The notes under the pieces: model-generated | What the model was told of the DNA's origin: nothing | The model's input: the letters and a program-made list of their open reading frames with translations, nothing else | The model's database searches: none | Source of the DNA: RUG14219 sp045538535 | GTDB taxonomy: Bacteria > Cyanobacteriota > Vampirovibrionia > Gastranaerophilales > Gastranaerophilaceae | Direction of reading: 5' to 3' | Length of the DNA stretch: 35,408 nucleotides | Assembly: GCA_045538535.1 (NCBI GenBank) | Contig: JAZSRN010000066.1 | Location: 1 to 35,408 of the forward strand | Translations under genes and position numbers: made by a program | Shown: one piece after another, positions 15,276 through 22,894 of the stretch | Layout of the letters: each line of letters starts with the position of its first letter | How positions within the stretch are numbered: position 1 is the first letter of the stretch

Positions 15276-16290
15276 ATAAAATATTTTCTCTTAAGTTTTG
15301 TCTATCTAATTTTTTAAGCTTTTCATAAAGTTTAATTTCATCATCCGACAAACTTTTTGAAATTTCAATATCTAAAATGATTATAATATCGCCTATTTGA
15401 CCATTTTTATTTAGACCAAGTCCTGAAAGTCGGAATTTTTGCCCTTGAGAACTTCCGGCTGGCAATTTTAATAATACATTACCGTCAAAAGTAGGTACGT
15501 GTATTTCTGCTCCTAATACTGCTTCGTATGGGGCAATTGGGAGTTTGTAAATGATATCTTTGCCTTCGTAGCTAATTCTTGAAGATGGCTTAATTTTTAC
15601 ATTTACAAATAAATCTCCATTTATTCCTCCATTAAATCCCGGATTACCTTCTCCTTTTAGTCTAAGTTTTGAATTGTTTTTAATGCCTTTAGGAATAGTT
15701 ACGGTTATTTTTTTGAAATTTGTAATTTCGCCCTTGCCGTTGCAATCATTGCATTTGTTGTTATTAATAAATTTTCGGCCATGACAATTTGGACAAGTTT
15801 CAGTATGGAGAACATTAATTGTTCTTTTACAGCCTTTAGCAACGTCTGAAAGGGTAATTGTGACATCAACATTTATATCGCTGCCATTTTTAGGTTCTAA
15901 TTTTTCCTTTTTGTATTTTTCTTTTGATTTTTTTGTGAATTCATTATAAATATCGTTGATTGTATCCTTAAATTGATTTTTTTCTTTTTGTGATTTAGTG
16001 TTTTGAGATTTAGCATAAGTTGTATTGTTTGTTGAATTATTAAATTCAGAAGTGAATTTTGTTTTAAAAATGCCGTTAATTATGTCGTGTTGAGAACGCT
16101 TTTTAGGGTCTGAAAGCATTTCATAAGCTTCTGAAATCATTTTGAAATTGCGAATTGCCTCATCGGGATTTTCTTGATTTAAGTCCGGATGATATTTTCG
16201 TGCAAGCCTTCTGTATGCGGTTTTTATAGTGTCAAAATCGCTTTCGGGGCTAACTCCAAGTATTTCATAATAATTAATTTTTACTGCCAT
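15268..16290 (-). CDS. dnaJ: DnaJ-family cochaperone with reduced zinc finger
   Basis: The 340-residue protein has a complete J-domain (residues 1-75, with HPD in ARKYHPDLN), which stimulates DnaK ATPase. A linker rich in Lys/Asn/Ser replaces the usual Gly/Phe region (about 80-135). The zinc-binding region at about 160-186 has only two CxxC units (CPNCHGRK and CNDCNGKG) where classical DnaJ has four, so at most one zinc site is expected. The substrate-binding beta domains follow (VTIPKGIKNNSKLRLKGEGN, LKLPAGSSQGQKFRLSGLG). It may be a diverged DnaJ rather than the main one; no dnaK or grpE is nearby. It starts 6 nt after TAATAT and shares a transcript with queE. Confidence 0.88.
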   Translation of the reverse strand: MAVKINYYEILGVSPESDFDTIKTAYRRLARKYHPDLNQENPDEAIRNFKMISEAYEMLSDPKKRSQHDIINGIFKTKFTSEFNNSTNNTTYAKSQNTKSQKEKNQFKDTINDIYNEFTKKSKEKYKKEKLEPKNGSDINVDVTITLSDVAKGCKRTINVLHTETCPNCHGRKFINNNKCNDCNGKGEITNFKKITVTIPKGIKNNSKLRLKGEGNPGFNGGINGDLFVNVKIKPSSRISYEGKDIIYKLPIAPYEAVLGAEIHVPTFDGNVLLKLPAGSSQGQKFRLSGLGLNKNGQIGDIIIILDIEISKSLSDDEIKLYEKLKKLDRQNLRENILYE

Positions 16291-16296
16291 AGTTCT

Positions 16297-16324
16297 ATAT
16301 TAATGACAGTCAAAAAAAAATCAA
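16297..16324 (-). promoter_or_regulatory. Promoter for leaderless dnaJ transcript
   Basis: Minus-strand TTGATT (16324-16319), 16 nt, TAATAT (16302-16297), then 6 nt to the ATG at 16290. Confidence 0.5.
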
Positions 16325-16338
16325 CGTTATTTTGGGTA

Positions 16339-17583
16339 TTATTCAGAACAAATATCTTGTCTGTAGTACATTCCTTTGAAAGAAATATTTTCTATGTCTT
16401 CGTATAGGTTTTTTCTGGCTCTGCTAAGTGTATTTGCACTCGAAGTTATGACCAATTTTTGGTTTTTGTCTGAATAAAATTTGTTGTTTTTATATTTTAA
16501 ATTTGAGTAACTAAAGGTCGAATATTCGATATTTTCCAAGCCATTAACTTCTTCATTATCTTTATTCGCAAGGATTGTACAAGATACTGATGATTTTTCA
16601 GAAATATTTATTTTTTCATAATCGTCGGCAAATGAACCGTTTATGCAAGCTTCTATAATTGTTAAAATATTGTCATCTATTAAGTTTAGTACTGCATTAG
16701 CATCATGGTCTTTGAAAAATGGTGTAAATTCCAAAACAGAAAATTCTCCATTGTTGTACAGTACACAGTCAATACCGATTATGCCAAGATACGGTACGCC
16801 TTTTGCTTGGCAATCATTGATAACGTCTTCTAAAATTTGTAAAAGATTATTTTCGATATGTGACTCAATTTTGTAATCGTGGCAGTAGCAACCTATTCCG
16901 CTTGAAAGTTTACCGCCATTGCCTTCTTGTAAGAACTTGTAATTTGCAACCGAGGTTATAGGTAATATAGCATAGCCATCGGAGATTGCATAAAAAGTAA
17001 ATTCGTGCCCATATAAAAACTCTTCGATGATAACTTTTGGTTCATTTCTAAAATATAAATCTCCGATAAAGGTTTTTGCAATATGTTCATTTGTGCAAAC
17101 AAATCTATCCGTTGTAATGTCGTTTTGTTCACTTGTGGAAATAATTGCCGGATACGTTGCATTTTTAAGATAATCAAGAGCCAATTGTTCTTTTTCATAA
17201 ATCGCAAAACGTGGTGTCGGAACTCCTAATTTATAAAGATATTTTTTTGCTACTGCTTTATTGATAGCAAATTCACATGTCTGGATATTAGGTGCGAAAA
17301 TGTTTTGATTATTATCATTGAAAAATGCGGTAATATCTGACTTAAGGGCTTTGTTTGAAGTAACAATTGTTAAATCAATTTCATTTTTTACTGCAAACTC
17401 TAAAAGTTCGGATGGATTGTCTTCTCTTATATCAACATATTCAATATTTTCAATGTCAAAGATTGGTGTAGCAGACAAAACAAAAAATTTTATATCTGTA
17501 TTATCCGCAAGAATTTTTTTGATAAGTGCTAAATCTTTTGCACTATTACCTATTAAAAATATTTTCTTTGAATTATTTTGCAT
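16339..17583 (-). CDS. PurD-like ATP-grasp protein, degenerate
   Basis: The 414-residue protein follows phosphoribosylamine-glycine ligase (PurD) from end to end: IFLIGNSAKDLALIKKI at the N-terminus, IDLTIVTSNKAL (family vDLvvvGPE.pL, about residue 70), AVAKKYLYKLGVPTPRFAIY (about 110-129), VIIEEFLYGHEFTFYAISDG (about 185-204), GNGGKLSSGIGCY (about 220-232), FSVLEFTPFF (about 282-291) and FKGMYYRQDIC at the end (family fkG.yyR.DIG). The glycine-rich ATP loop KADGLAAGKGV is replaced by ISTSEQNDITT (about 147-157), and the N-terminal GPE is SNK. It may be inactive as a ligase or have a new substrate. No other purine gene is near. The ATG lies 6 nt after TATAAT. Confidence 0.65.
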   Translation of the reverse strand: MQNNSKKIFLIGNSAKDLALIKKILADNTDIKFFVLSATPIFDIENIEYVDIREDNPSELLEFAVKNEIDLTIVTSNKALKSDITAFFNDNNQNIFAPNIQTCEFAINKAVAKKYLYKLGVPTPRFAIYEKEQLALDYLKNATYPAIISTSEQNDITTDRFVCTNEHIAKTFIGDLYFRNEPKVIIEEFLYGHEFTFYAISDGYAILPITSVANYKFLQEGNGGKLSSGIGCYCHDYKIESHIENNLLQILEDVINDCQAKGVPYLGIIGIDCVLYNNGEFSVLEFTPFFKDHDANAVLNLIDDNILTIIEACINGSFADDYEKINISEKSSVSCTILANKDNEEVNGLENIEYSTFSYSNLKYKNNKFYSDKNQKLVITSSANTLSRARKNLYEDIENISFKGMYYRQDICSE

Positions 17584-17589
17584 AATAAA

Positions 17590-17595
17590 ATTATA
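17590..17595 (-). promoter_or_regulatory. -10 box for leaderless PurD-like transcript
   Basis: Minus-strand TATAAT, then TTTATT, then the ATG at 17583. No good -35 was found. Confidence 0.45.
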
Positions 17596-17648
17596 CTACA
17601 TAAAAAGGATGATTTTATTAAGTTTTATTAAAATTTTTGGTAAATTTA

Positions 17649-17657
17649 TGCTAGAAT
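17649..17657 (+). promoter_or_regulatory. Extended -10 upstream of the 77-residue gene
   Basis: TGCTAGAAT is a good extended -10. Transcription from about 17664 gives a leader of about 46 nt with the GAGAGG ribosome site. Confidence 0.35.
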
Positions 17658-17709
17658 TTTGTATGTGAAATATTTGTCATTAAAATTTGAATAAAGAGAG
17701 GTAGAGTAG

Positions 17710-17943
17710 ATGGCAAGTTTATTAAGTGTTTTATCAAATGTATTTGTACCACAAACAACCCAAGTGGCGGCACCTATTCAACGACAAAGCGAAAACCCGT
17801 TTAGTAACAATCCGTTTGTGAATTACAAAGGTAACAATATCAGCAATTATGCAAAAAATAATCCGGTCAGAGGTGGGTATTTTGCCGGATATTATAATGG
17901 CAAGCAAAATATTGTTGGTCAAAGGCTGTTTATTGAAGTTTAA
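17710..17943 (+). CDS. Small orphan protein, 77 residues
   Basis: The product starts MASLLSVLSNVFVPQTTQVA and is rich in Asn, Gln and Gly, with a repeated NPF motif (ENPFSNNPFVNYKG) and an aromatic stretch GGYFAGYYNGKQ. A GAGAGG site precedes the ATG, and the next gene has a separate promoter 25 nt downstream of the stop, so it is probably a single-gene unit. There is no cleavable signal peptide or membrane helix. I do not recognise the family. The composition suggests a disordered or surface-associated peptide. Confidence 0.6.
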   Translation: MASLLSVLSNVFVPQTTQVAAPIQRQSENPFSNNPFVNYKGNNISNYAKNNPVRGGYFAGYYNGKQNIVGQRLFIEV

Positions 17944-17967
17944 TTAGCTTAATATTTTGACTAGTAT

Positions 17968-17996
17968 TTGACCAAAAGCTTATATATTATTATAAT
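17968..17996 (+). promoter_or_regulatory. Promoter of the tandem prepilin-like genes
   Basis: TTGACC (17968-17973), 17 nt, TATAAT (17991-17996): a near-consensus housekeeping promoter. A second TTGACT at 17957 lies 11 nt upstream. The leader of about 14 nt carries AAGGGAAG. Confidence 0.7.
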
Positions 17997-18016
17997 TGAG
18001 AAAAAGGGAAGTTATA

Positions 18017-18694
18017 ATGAATTTAAAATACGAAAAAGGTTTTACCTTGTCTGAGGTTTTGGTAGCCGTTGCGATAATCGGTGTTGTTGCGGCACTTGTT
18101 GTTCCGGCTATGGTAAATAATTTTGCAAAGTCCGGATTTGAAAGTTTGTTAGGTAGTTTTTATAATGACCTATCGCAGTCGATAACACTTGCAAATACGG
18201 AAAGAGGAGCATATTTATCGAGGACGTCTTTAGCAACGGATACGGGGGCAAAACTTTTAAAAACTTATATGCAAGTAAAGCTTGAGCCAAATTGTAGTGC
18301 AGATGAACCATGTTTTGCTAATACTTATGAAAGTATTGATGGTACGAGTACAAAATCAATATCAGAAGCTTGTAGTGAAACATTTACTCAAGTCATGATA
18401 AACAATGGTGCTGCAGTTTGTATAAACGCGATGACTACTGATGATCCTAACACAAAGGATAATTATTCTGTAATATATGTAGATACAAATGGTCCGGATG
18501 AGCCAAATATTGGAGGTAAGGATATGTTTGTGTTTAATTTATATTCTGATGGAAGTATAGATGAACAAGCACCTCCGTCAACCCGTTTGAAGGTTGATAG
18601 AGATGCCGTTGCTGAAAAATGTATTTCTTCAGCATTTGGTGAGGGGTGTTTTACTCAGTTTATGCAAGATAATATGAAAATTAATTACTACTAA
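18017..18694 (+). CDS. Secreted protein with type IV prepilin-like leader (copy 2)
   Basis: The start is set at MNLKYEKG|FTLSEVLVAV because AAGGGAAG precedes this ATG. The class III leader is seven residues plus the cleavage-site Gly, followed by a hydrophobic helix to about residue 33. The 225-residue product ends CISSAFGEGCFTQFMQDNMK and carries the shared module VDTNGPDEPNIGGKDMF at about 154-170. Six or more cysteines in the soluble part suggest disulfides. Copy 3 follows 17 nt downstream and is clearly homologous, so the two arose by tandem duplication and are co-transcribed. The probable role is as pilin-like or pseudopilin-like surface proteins. Confidence 0.87.
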   Translation: MNLKYEKGFTLSEVLVAVAIIGVVAALVVPAMVNNFAKSGFESLLGSFYNDLSQSITLANTERGAYLSRTSLATDTGAKLLKTYMQVKLEPNCSADEPCFANTYESIDGTSTKSISEACSETFTQVMINNGAAVCINAMTTDDPNTKDNYSVIYVDTNGPDEPNIGGKDMFVFNLYSDGSIDEQAPPSTRLKVDRDAVAEKCISSAFGEGCFTQFMQDNMKINYY

Positions 18695-18711
18695 TATTGA
18701 AAGGATTTTTT

Positions 18712-19380
18712 ATGAATAAAAAAATAGGGTTTACTTTATCAGAAATTTTGATTGCTTTAACAGTTGTTGGAATTGTTTCTGCGATTACAGTGCCAACATT
18801 GATGAATAAATCAACAAAGAAGACGCAAGCTGCATTGATTCAAAAAACACATCTTGAAATTTCAGATGCAGTTGAACTTTATATGAACGATAAAGATTAT
18901 AAGTCAGTTGCAGCTGCATTTTCTGATTTAGGTCAAGTTAGTGATTTTTTAACAACGTATTTTAGAGTTAATAAAAATTGTGGCACATCACCTACAGGTG
19001 AATGTTTGTCGACAACTTATGGCGATATGAAAGGCTCTACTGGTTTGACTTCTGGACCTTATTCTTCAGGCCAAACAACATATACGTGTATTCAGAATAA
19101 AGCAGGGGTAACTATTTGTATGAATGCTGTACCAACCGGAAAAGTAAGCAATTCTTTTTATGTTGATACAAATGGCCCAGGGGAACCTAATATAAAAGGT
19201 AGAGATATATTTGCTGCAAATATCTACAAAGACGGAACAATTGAAGATAATGGTGGATATGCTATAGGTAATTATTCACTAAGAAATAGCGCGTTCGAAT
19301 CTGGATGTAATGCTTCCGGTTCAAATGTTTTTGGTTGTCTCGGCAAGTTAATGAATGATAATTGGGTTATGAATTATTAA
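18712..19380 (+). CDS. Secreted protein with type IV prepilin-like leader (copy 3)
   Basis: The leader is MNKKIG|FTLSEILIALTVVG, with cleavage after Gly6. The start is fixed by AAGGA 6 nt before this ATG. The 222-residue protein shares with copy 2 the VDTNGPGEPNIKGRDIF module (about 150-166), the following Y.DG.I strand and a C-terminus of CxxxxxxxFGC..(F/L)M.DN type ending in aromatic residues. Gly/Ser/Thr-rich loops (GLTSGPYSSGQTTYTCIQ) separate the cysteines. A strong terminator follows, so the two-gene unit ends here. Divergence between the copies is highest in the middle, as expected for surface-exposed domains. Confidence 0.87.
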   Translation: MNKKIGFTLSEILIALTVVGIVSAITVPTLMNKSTKKTQAALIQKTHLEISDAVELYMNDKDYKSVAAAFSDLGQVSDFLTTYFRVNKNCGTSPTGECLSTTYGDMKGSTGLTSGPYSSGQTTYTCIQNKAGVTICMNAVPTGKVSNSFYVDTNGPGEPNIKGRDIFAANIYKDGTIEDNGGYAIGNYSLRNSAFESGCNASGSNVFGCLGKLMNDNWVMNY

Positions 19381-19397
19381 TTTTAAGATAATTATCT

Positions 19398-19425
19398 AAA
19401 GCGGGGATTTATTCCCCGCTTTTTT
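19398..19425 (+). terminator. Intrinsic terminator after tandem prepilin-like genes
   Basis: AAAGCGGGGA (19398-19407) pairs with TCCCCGCTTT (19413-19422), followed by further T residues. The panE -10 begins 3 nt later. Confidence 0.9.
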
Positions 19426-19427
19426 AG

Positions 19428-19436
19428 TGTTAATAT
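19428..19436 (+). promoter_or_regulatory. Extended -10 for leaderless panE
   Basis: TGTTAATAT ends 6 nt before the ATG at 19443. The -35 position (TTATTC or TTTATT) would fall in the loop of the terminator hairpin and is weak. Confidence 0.5.
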
Positions 19437-19442
19437 AAAATT

Positions 19443-20363
19443 ATGGTTAAGCAAATTGAAAATGTTTTGATATGTGGCTTAGGTGCTATTGGATGTATTT
19501 ATGCCGATAGATTAAATAATATACCTAATGTTAATTTGAAAATATTACTCGATGATAATAGATTGAAAAAGTACAAAAATTCCAAAATTTTTTTCAATGA
19601 TAAAGAATTAAATGTTGATTATGTTACACCGGATAATACTGATTTTAGTGCTGATTTGATTATAATTGCGGTCAAATATCATGGTTTATTTGAAATTATA
19701 AAGCAGATTAAGAATTTTGTTACTGAAGATACCGTAATTATTTCACTATTAAACGGGATATCTAGTGAACAATTAATTGCTGATATTTATGGCTGGTCAA
19801 AAGTTTTATATTCTTTTTATGTTGGTGATAGTGCTATAAGAGAAGGATTTGAGGTAAAACATAACGGTAGAAATAAAATTGTTTTTGGCTCAGAAAACCC
19901 AAATAACAAAAATATTGAACGATTAAAAATCTTTTTTGATAGTGTCGGGATAAGGTATGAAATCCCTTCTGATATAATTCATGCTTTATGGTTAAAATTT
20001 ATCCTTAATATTAGTTGGAATCAGCCTTCTGCAATTTTGGGTATGGATTTTGGAGGGATGAAAAATAGCAAACATTATAGAGAATTAATGATAAATGTTA
20101 TGACTGAAGCTATTAGTATTGCCAAAGCTGAAGGCGTAAACAACACCGAGTCCTTTTTAGAAGAAGGATTATTAGCATTTGATAATATGGCAGCTTATGG
20201 CAAAACATCAATGCTCCAAGACATTGAAGCCGGTCGAAAAACGGAAGTTGATATGTTCGCAGGAGAAATAATAAAATTAGGCGAAAAACATAATATTCCG
20301 ACTCCGTATAATACTGTGTTTTTGCAATTAATAGAAATTTTGCAAGAAAAAAATATGAATTAG
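19443..20363 (+). CDS. panE: 2-dehydropantoate 2-reductase
   Basis: PanE reduces ketopantoate to pantoate with NADPH in coenzyme A synthesis. The 306-residue protein opens with the Rossmann motif VLICGLGAIGCIYADRL (about residues 8-24), then DLIIIAVKYH (about 76-85), SLLNGISSEQ (about 101-110), WLKFILNISWNQPSAI (about 183-198, with the catalytic Lys and Asn) and SMLQDIEAGRKTEVD (about 258-272), the family's substrate-side signature. An ATG 6 nt after TAATAT indicates a leaderless message. Its 3' end overlaps the convergent 70-residue gene by 4 nt. Some family members reduce other alpha-keto acids, so the pantoate role is probable, not certain. Confidence 0.87.
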   Translation: MVKQIENVLICGLGAIGCIYADRLNNIPNVNLKILLDDNRLKKYKNSKIFFNDKELNVDYVTPDNTDFSADLIIIAVKYHGLFEIIKQIKNFVTEDTVIISLLNGISSEQLIADIYGWSKVLYSFYVGDSAIREGFEVKHNGRNKIVFGSENPNNKNIERLKIFFDSVGIRYEIPSDIIHALWLKFILNISWNQPSAILGMDFGGMKNSKHYRELMINVMTEAISIAKAEGVNNTESFLEEGLLAFDNMAAYGKTSMLQDIEAGRKTEVDMFAGEIIKLGEKHNIPTPYNTVFLQLIEILQEKNMN

Positions 20364-20572
20364 TGCGCCAGAGTTTCTTTCAAATAATCATTTTGGATTT
20401 TTTTGAATTCTTCTATTTTTTTTACTTCATCATCAACATGCTTTTCTATTGAAGCATTGTATGTTCCAAGATTTTCGGTTGTATTAAAATATGTTTTAAG
20501 CATAAATACAGAAATAACAGAAACAATTAAAAGTGATAGGAGAATACTTATTGCGCCAAAACCATATCGCAT
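20360..20572 (-). CDS. Small single-pass membrane protein, 70 residues
   Basis: Residues 6-25 (GAISILLSLLIVSVISVFML) form one membrane helix near the N-terminus, followed by a charged helical tail rich in Lys and Glu (HVDDEVKKIEEFKKIQNDYL), which may form a coiled coil. It starts 2 nt after the stop of the 109-residue gene and is the last gene of the radical SAM/RNase E operon. Its stop overlaps the end of panE on the other strand. I do not recognise the family. Confidence 0.65.
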   Translation of the reverse strand: MRYGFGAISILLSLLIVSVISVFMLKTYFNTTENLGTYNASIEKHVDDEVKKIEEFKKIQNDYLKETLAH

Positions 20573-20574
20573 AA

Positions 20575-20904
20575 TTATAACCTATTTTGATTAATAAATA
20601 AATTTATGGCATCTTGTTTTGTTGTCGGTGTATTATATCCCAATTCTGAATTGGCTTGTTTTATATTTTTAATATGTTTAGAACCTCTAATTTTGTTATA
20701 TATAGTCAAGCCTATATACAAAATAACTGAAGATAACAACACCCCGCCCATAACCATTAGAAATTTAATGGCAGCTTGCTTCATGGTTATAGGGCCAGAA
20801 TTTGTGGCAACTTCTGCTGCTGCAAGACTGATATCTTGCGAGCAACAGATTGCCATAGCAGCTATTAACAAAACATAATATACTTTTTTATAATTTTTAT
20901 TCAT
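20575..20904 (-). CDS. Small secreted or membrane protein, 109 residues
   Basis: The N-terminus MNKNYKKVYYVLLIAAMAICCSQDISLAAAE reads as a signal peptide, cleaved near residue 28. A second hydrophobic segment (about 49-70, FLMVMGGVLLSSVILYIGLTIY) is a membrane helix, followed by a basic stretch. The start overlaps the stop of the RNase E gene by 8 nt (ATGAATAA), so translation is probably coupled. Membrane anchoring beside an RNase E gene recalls membrane-bound RNA decay bodies in other bacteria, but a physical link is only a guess. The family is not recognised. Confidence 0.65.
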   Translation of the reverse strand: MNKNYKKVYYVLLIAAMAICCSQDISLAAAEVATNSGPITMKQAAIKFLMVMGGVLLSSVILYIGLTIYNKIRGSKHIKNIKQANSELGYNTPTTKQDAINLFINQNRL

Positions 20905-22870
20905 CTTCTTTTTTATTTACCTTTTTTGATTTTTTAGATGCACCCCTATTAGGACGACGTGATTTTGGCTTTTCAGAATTTTCGTCCGATGTTGTTTGTT
21001 GAGATGTTTCCTCGGTTTGTTCAGTCAAAACTGCAGTTTCAGCTTTTTTTGAAGTACGCGTCTTTTTTGTTTTTTTAGGTTTAATTTCTTCTTTTGTCTC
21101 GATGGTACTTGTTTCTGTAGTTTCAACAACCGGAGTTTCAACAGTTGAAATAGCCGCATCTTCGTTTTTCTTTGCTTTTTTAGCTTTTCTTGGAAGTTTT
21201 TTAGGCTTTTCTTCAATTGTTGTAGGGTTAACCTCTTTAACTATTTCCGGTTCTGGTGTTACCGTTTGTTCAAGCGCTTGTTCTGAAGAATTAGTAACGA
21301 TTTGTTCTTCTTGCTTGTTTTCAGCTCCGGTATTATTTTCTTTGGATTTATCAAATTTATTGTTTTTGTTTTTATGGTTATTTCTATTTTTGTTGCGTTT
21401 GTCATTTTCTCTTGTCGCAACAACAGAAGGATTTTCGACTTGAATTTCAACTACTGATTCTTGAACTTCTGTGTTTTGCGGTTCTTCCGCAGTGTTTTCC
21501 GAGTGTTGTTGAGCTTTTTTGTTATTAGCATTATTTATCGGCATTTTTATTTTAGCTTGTTTTGCGCGATATTCGCCTTCTGCAGTAGGTGTTGCGAAAT
21601 TCAATTCGTTCATGAAGTATCCGCTTCCTTGGCAGTGTGGACAACGTTTAGTGAATATTTCAGATAAACTTTGGCCTTGTCTGTGACGAGTCAATTCAAC
21701 CAAGCCTAAATCAGAAAGCTGGCCAACTTGAGGTTTTGCCTTGTCTGCTTCAAGTGCAATCTCAAGTTCTTCCATTATTGCTAATTTGTCTGCACGAGAA
21801 ATCATATCAATAAAGTCAATGATAATCATTCCGCCGATATTACGTAATCTTAATTGACGTGCAATTTCGTGTACAGCTTCTAAATTTGTTTTCAAAATAG
21901 TTTCATCTTGTGTGGCAGAACTAATAAATTTGCCGCTATTTACGTCAATAACCGTTAATGCTTCGGTTTGTTGAATAAATAAGTATCCTCCGGATGGCAT
22001 GTTTACTTTTATATTAAGTGCTGCTTTTATTTCTTTATGAATATCATAAGCAATTAAAAGTGGCTCTGTGCCTTTGTATAATGTTACATTAACGTTTTTG
22101 GCCATGTGCCAGTTTTGAAGAATATTTTGTACTCTATTAAGCGCAAATGCTGTATCAACAACTATTTCGCGAGTATCCTCAGTACAAGCTTCTCTTATTA
22201 CTCTGTACAATAAATCTTGATCTCGACAAAGCAAATTTGGAGGGTCAAGTGTTTCAGCAGCAGTAACAATATTGTTCCATTTTTCTAAAAGAACTTCTAA
22301 GTCTTCTTGTATATCAGCCTCTGAAACTCCTTCTGCTTCAGTTCTAATGATTACTCCGACTCCAACCGGTTTTATTAGATTAACGATAGCTTTTAGACGC
22401 GCGCGCTCACGTGAATTCTCAATTTTTTTACTTACATTTATTCCTGGCTCATGCGGCATTAAAACCAAAAATCTGCCCGGTAAACTTATTTCAGTAGTTA
22501 CGCGAGGACCTTTGTGTCCGGTTGGTTCTTTTACTACTTGTACAATTAATTTTTGTTTTGGAGAAAGTTTATCTTTAAGTGAGCCTTTACCCATAACATC
22601 TTGTGCATGTAAAAATCCCATTTTGTCAGTACCAACATTTACAAATGCAGCATCTATACTTGGCAAGATATTATCAACCGTTGCCAAATATACATCACCT
22701 AACAATACGTCGCCTCTGTGGATAAAGAAATCCGTAACCTTGTTTCCTTCAAGAACTGCAGCAATATTGTCACGTTCCGCGATTATAATTTTTTGTTCGT
22801 TAGCATTTTGTTTTTGTTGTTTGTCATTATTTTTGTTGAAATTTTTTCTGTTTTTGTTGTAATTACCCAT
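20897..22870 (-). CDS. rne: Ribonuclease E/G family endoribonuclease
   Basis: This enzyme cuts single-stranded RNA in mRNA decay and rRNA/tRNA processing. The catalytic half (about 25-420) shows the S1 RNA-binding region (FFIHRGDVLLGDVYLATVDN), the 5'-sensor/RNase H-like region, LTVIDVNSGKF and MIIIDFIDM with the two catalytic aspartates (about 306 and 350) and the zinc-link RCPHCQGSG (about 407-415) used for dimer contacts. The tail (about 430-657) is disordered, alternating Lys/Arg-rich and Glu/Thr-rich blocks, and ends KKSKKVNKKEDE; this resembles the scaffold tail of RNase E more than the short RNase G. AAGGA precedes the ATG. It sits 24 nt after the radical SAM gene, a neighbour pair common in several phyla. 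Confidence 0.93.
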   Translation of the reverse strand: MGNYNKNRKNFNKNNDKQQKQNANEQKIIIAERDNIAAVLEGNKVTDFFIHRGDVLLGDVYLATVDNILPSIDAAFVNVGTDKMGFLHAQDVMGKGSLKDKLSPKQKLIVQVVKEPTGHKGPRVTTEISLPGRFLVLMPHEPGINVSKKIENSRERARLKAIVNLIKPVGVGVIIRTEAEGVSEADIQEDLEVLLEKWNNIVTAAETLDPPNLLCRDQDLLYRVIREACTEDTREIVVDTAFALNRVQNILQNWHMAKNVNVTLYKGTEPLLIAYDIHKEIKAALNIKVNMPSGGYLFIQQTEALTVIDVNSGKFISSATQDETILKTNLEAVHEIARQLRLRNIGGMIIIDFIDMISRADKLAIMEELEIALEADKAKPQVGQLSDLGLVELTRHRQGQSLSEIFTKRCPHCQGSGYFMNELNFATPTAEGEYRAKQAKIKMPINNANNKKAQQHSENTAEEPQNTEVQESVVEIQVENPSVVATRENDKRNKNRNNHKNKNNKFDKSKENNTGAENKQEEQIVTNSSEQALEQTVTPEPEIVKEVNPTTIEEKPKKLPRKAKKAKKNEDAAISTVETPVVETTETSTIETKEEIKPKKTKKTRTSKKAETAVLTEQTEETSQQTTSDENSEKPKSRRPNRGASKKSKKVNKKEDE

Positions 22871-22894
22871 AATAAAAATAATCCTTATTTAAAC

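Noticed and set aside
22272..22862. 196-codon plus-strand ORF opposite the RNase E gene
   Set aside because: It is a shadow of the strongly conserved rne frame on the other strand and shows no start signal.
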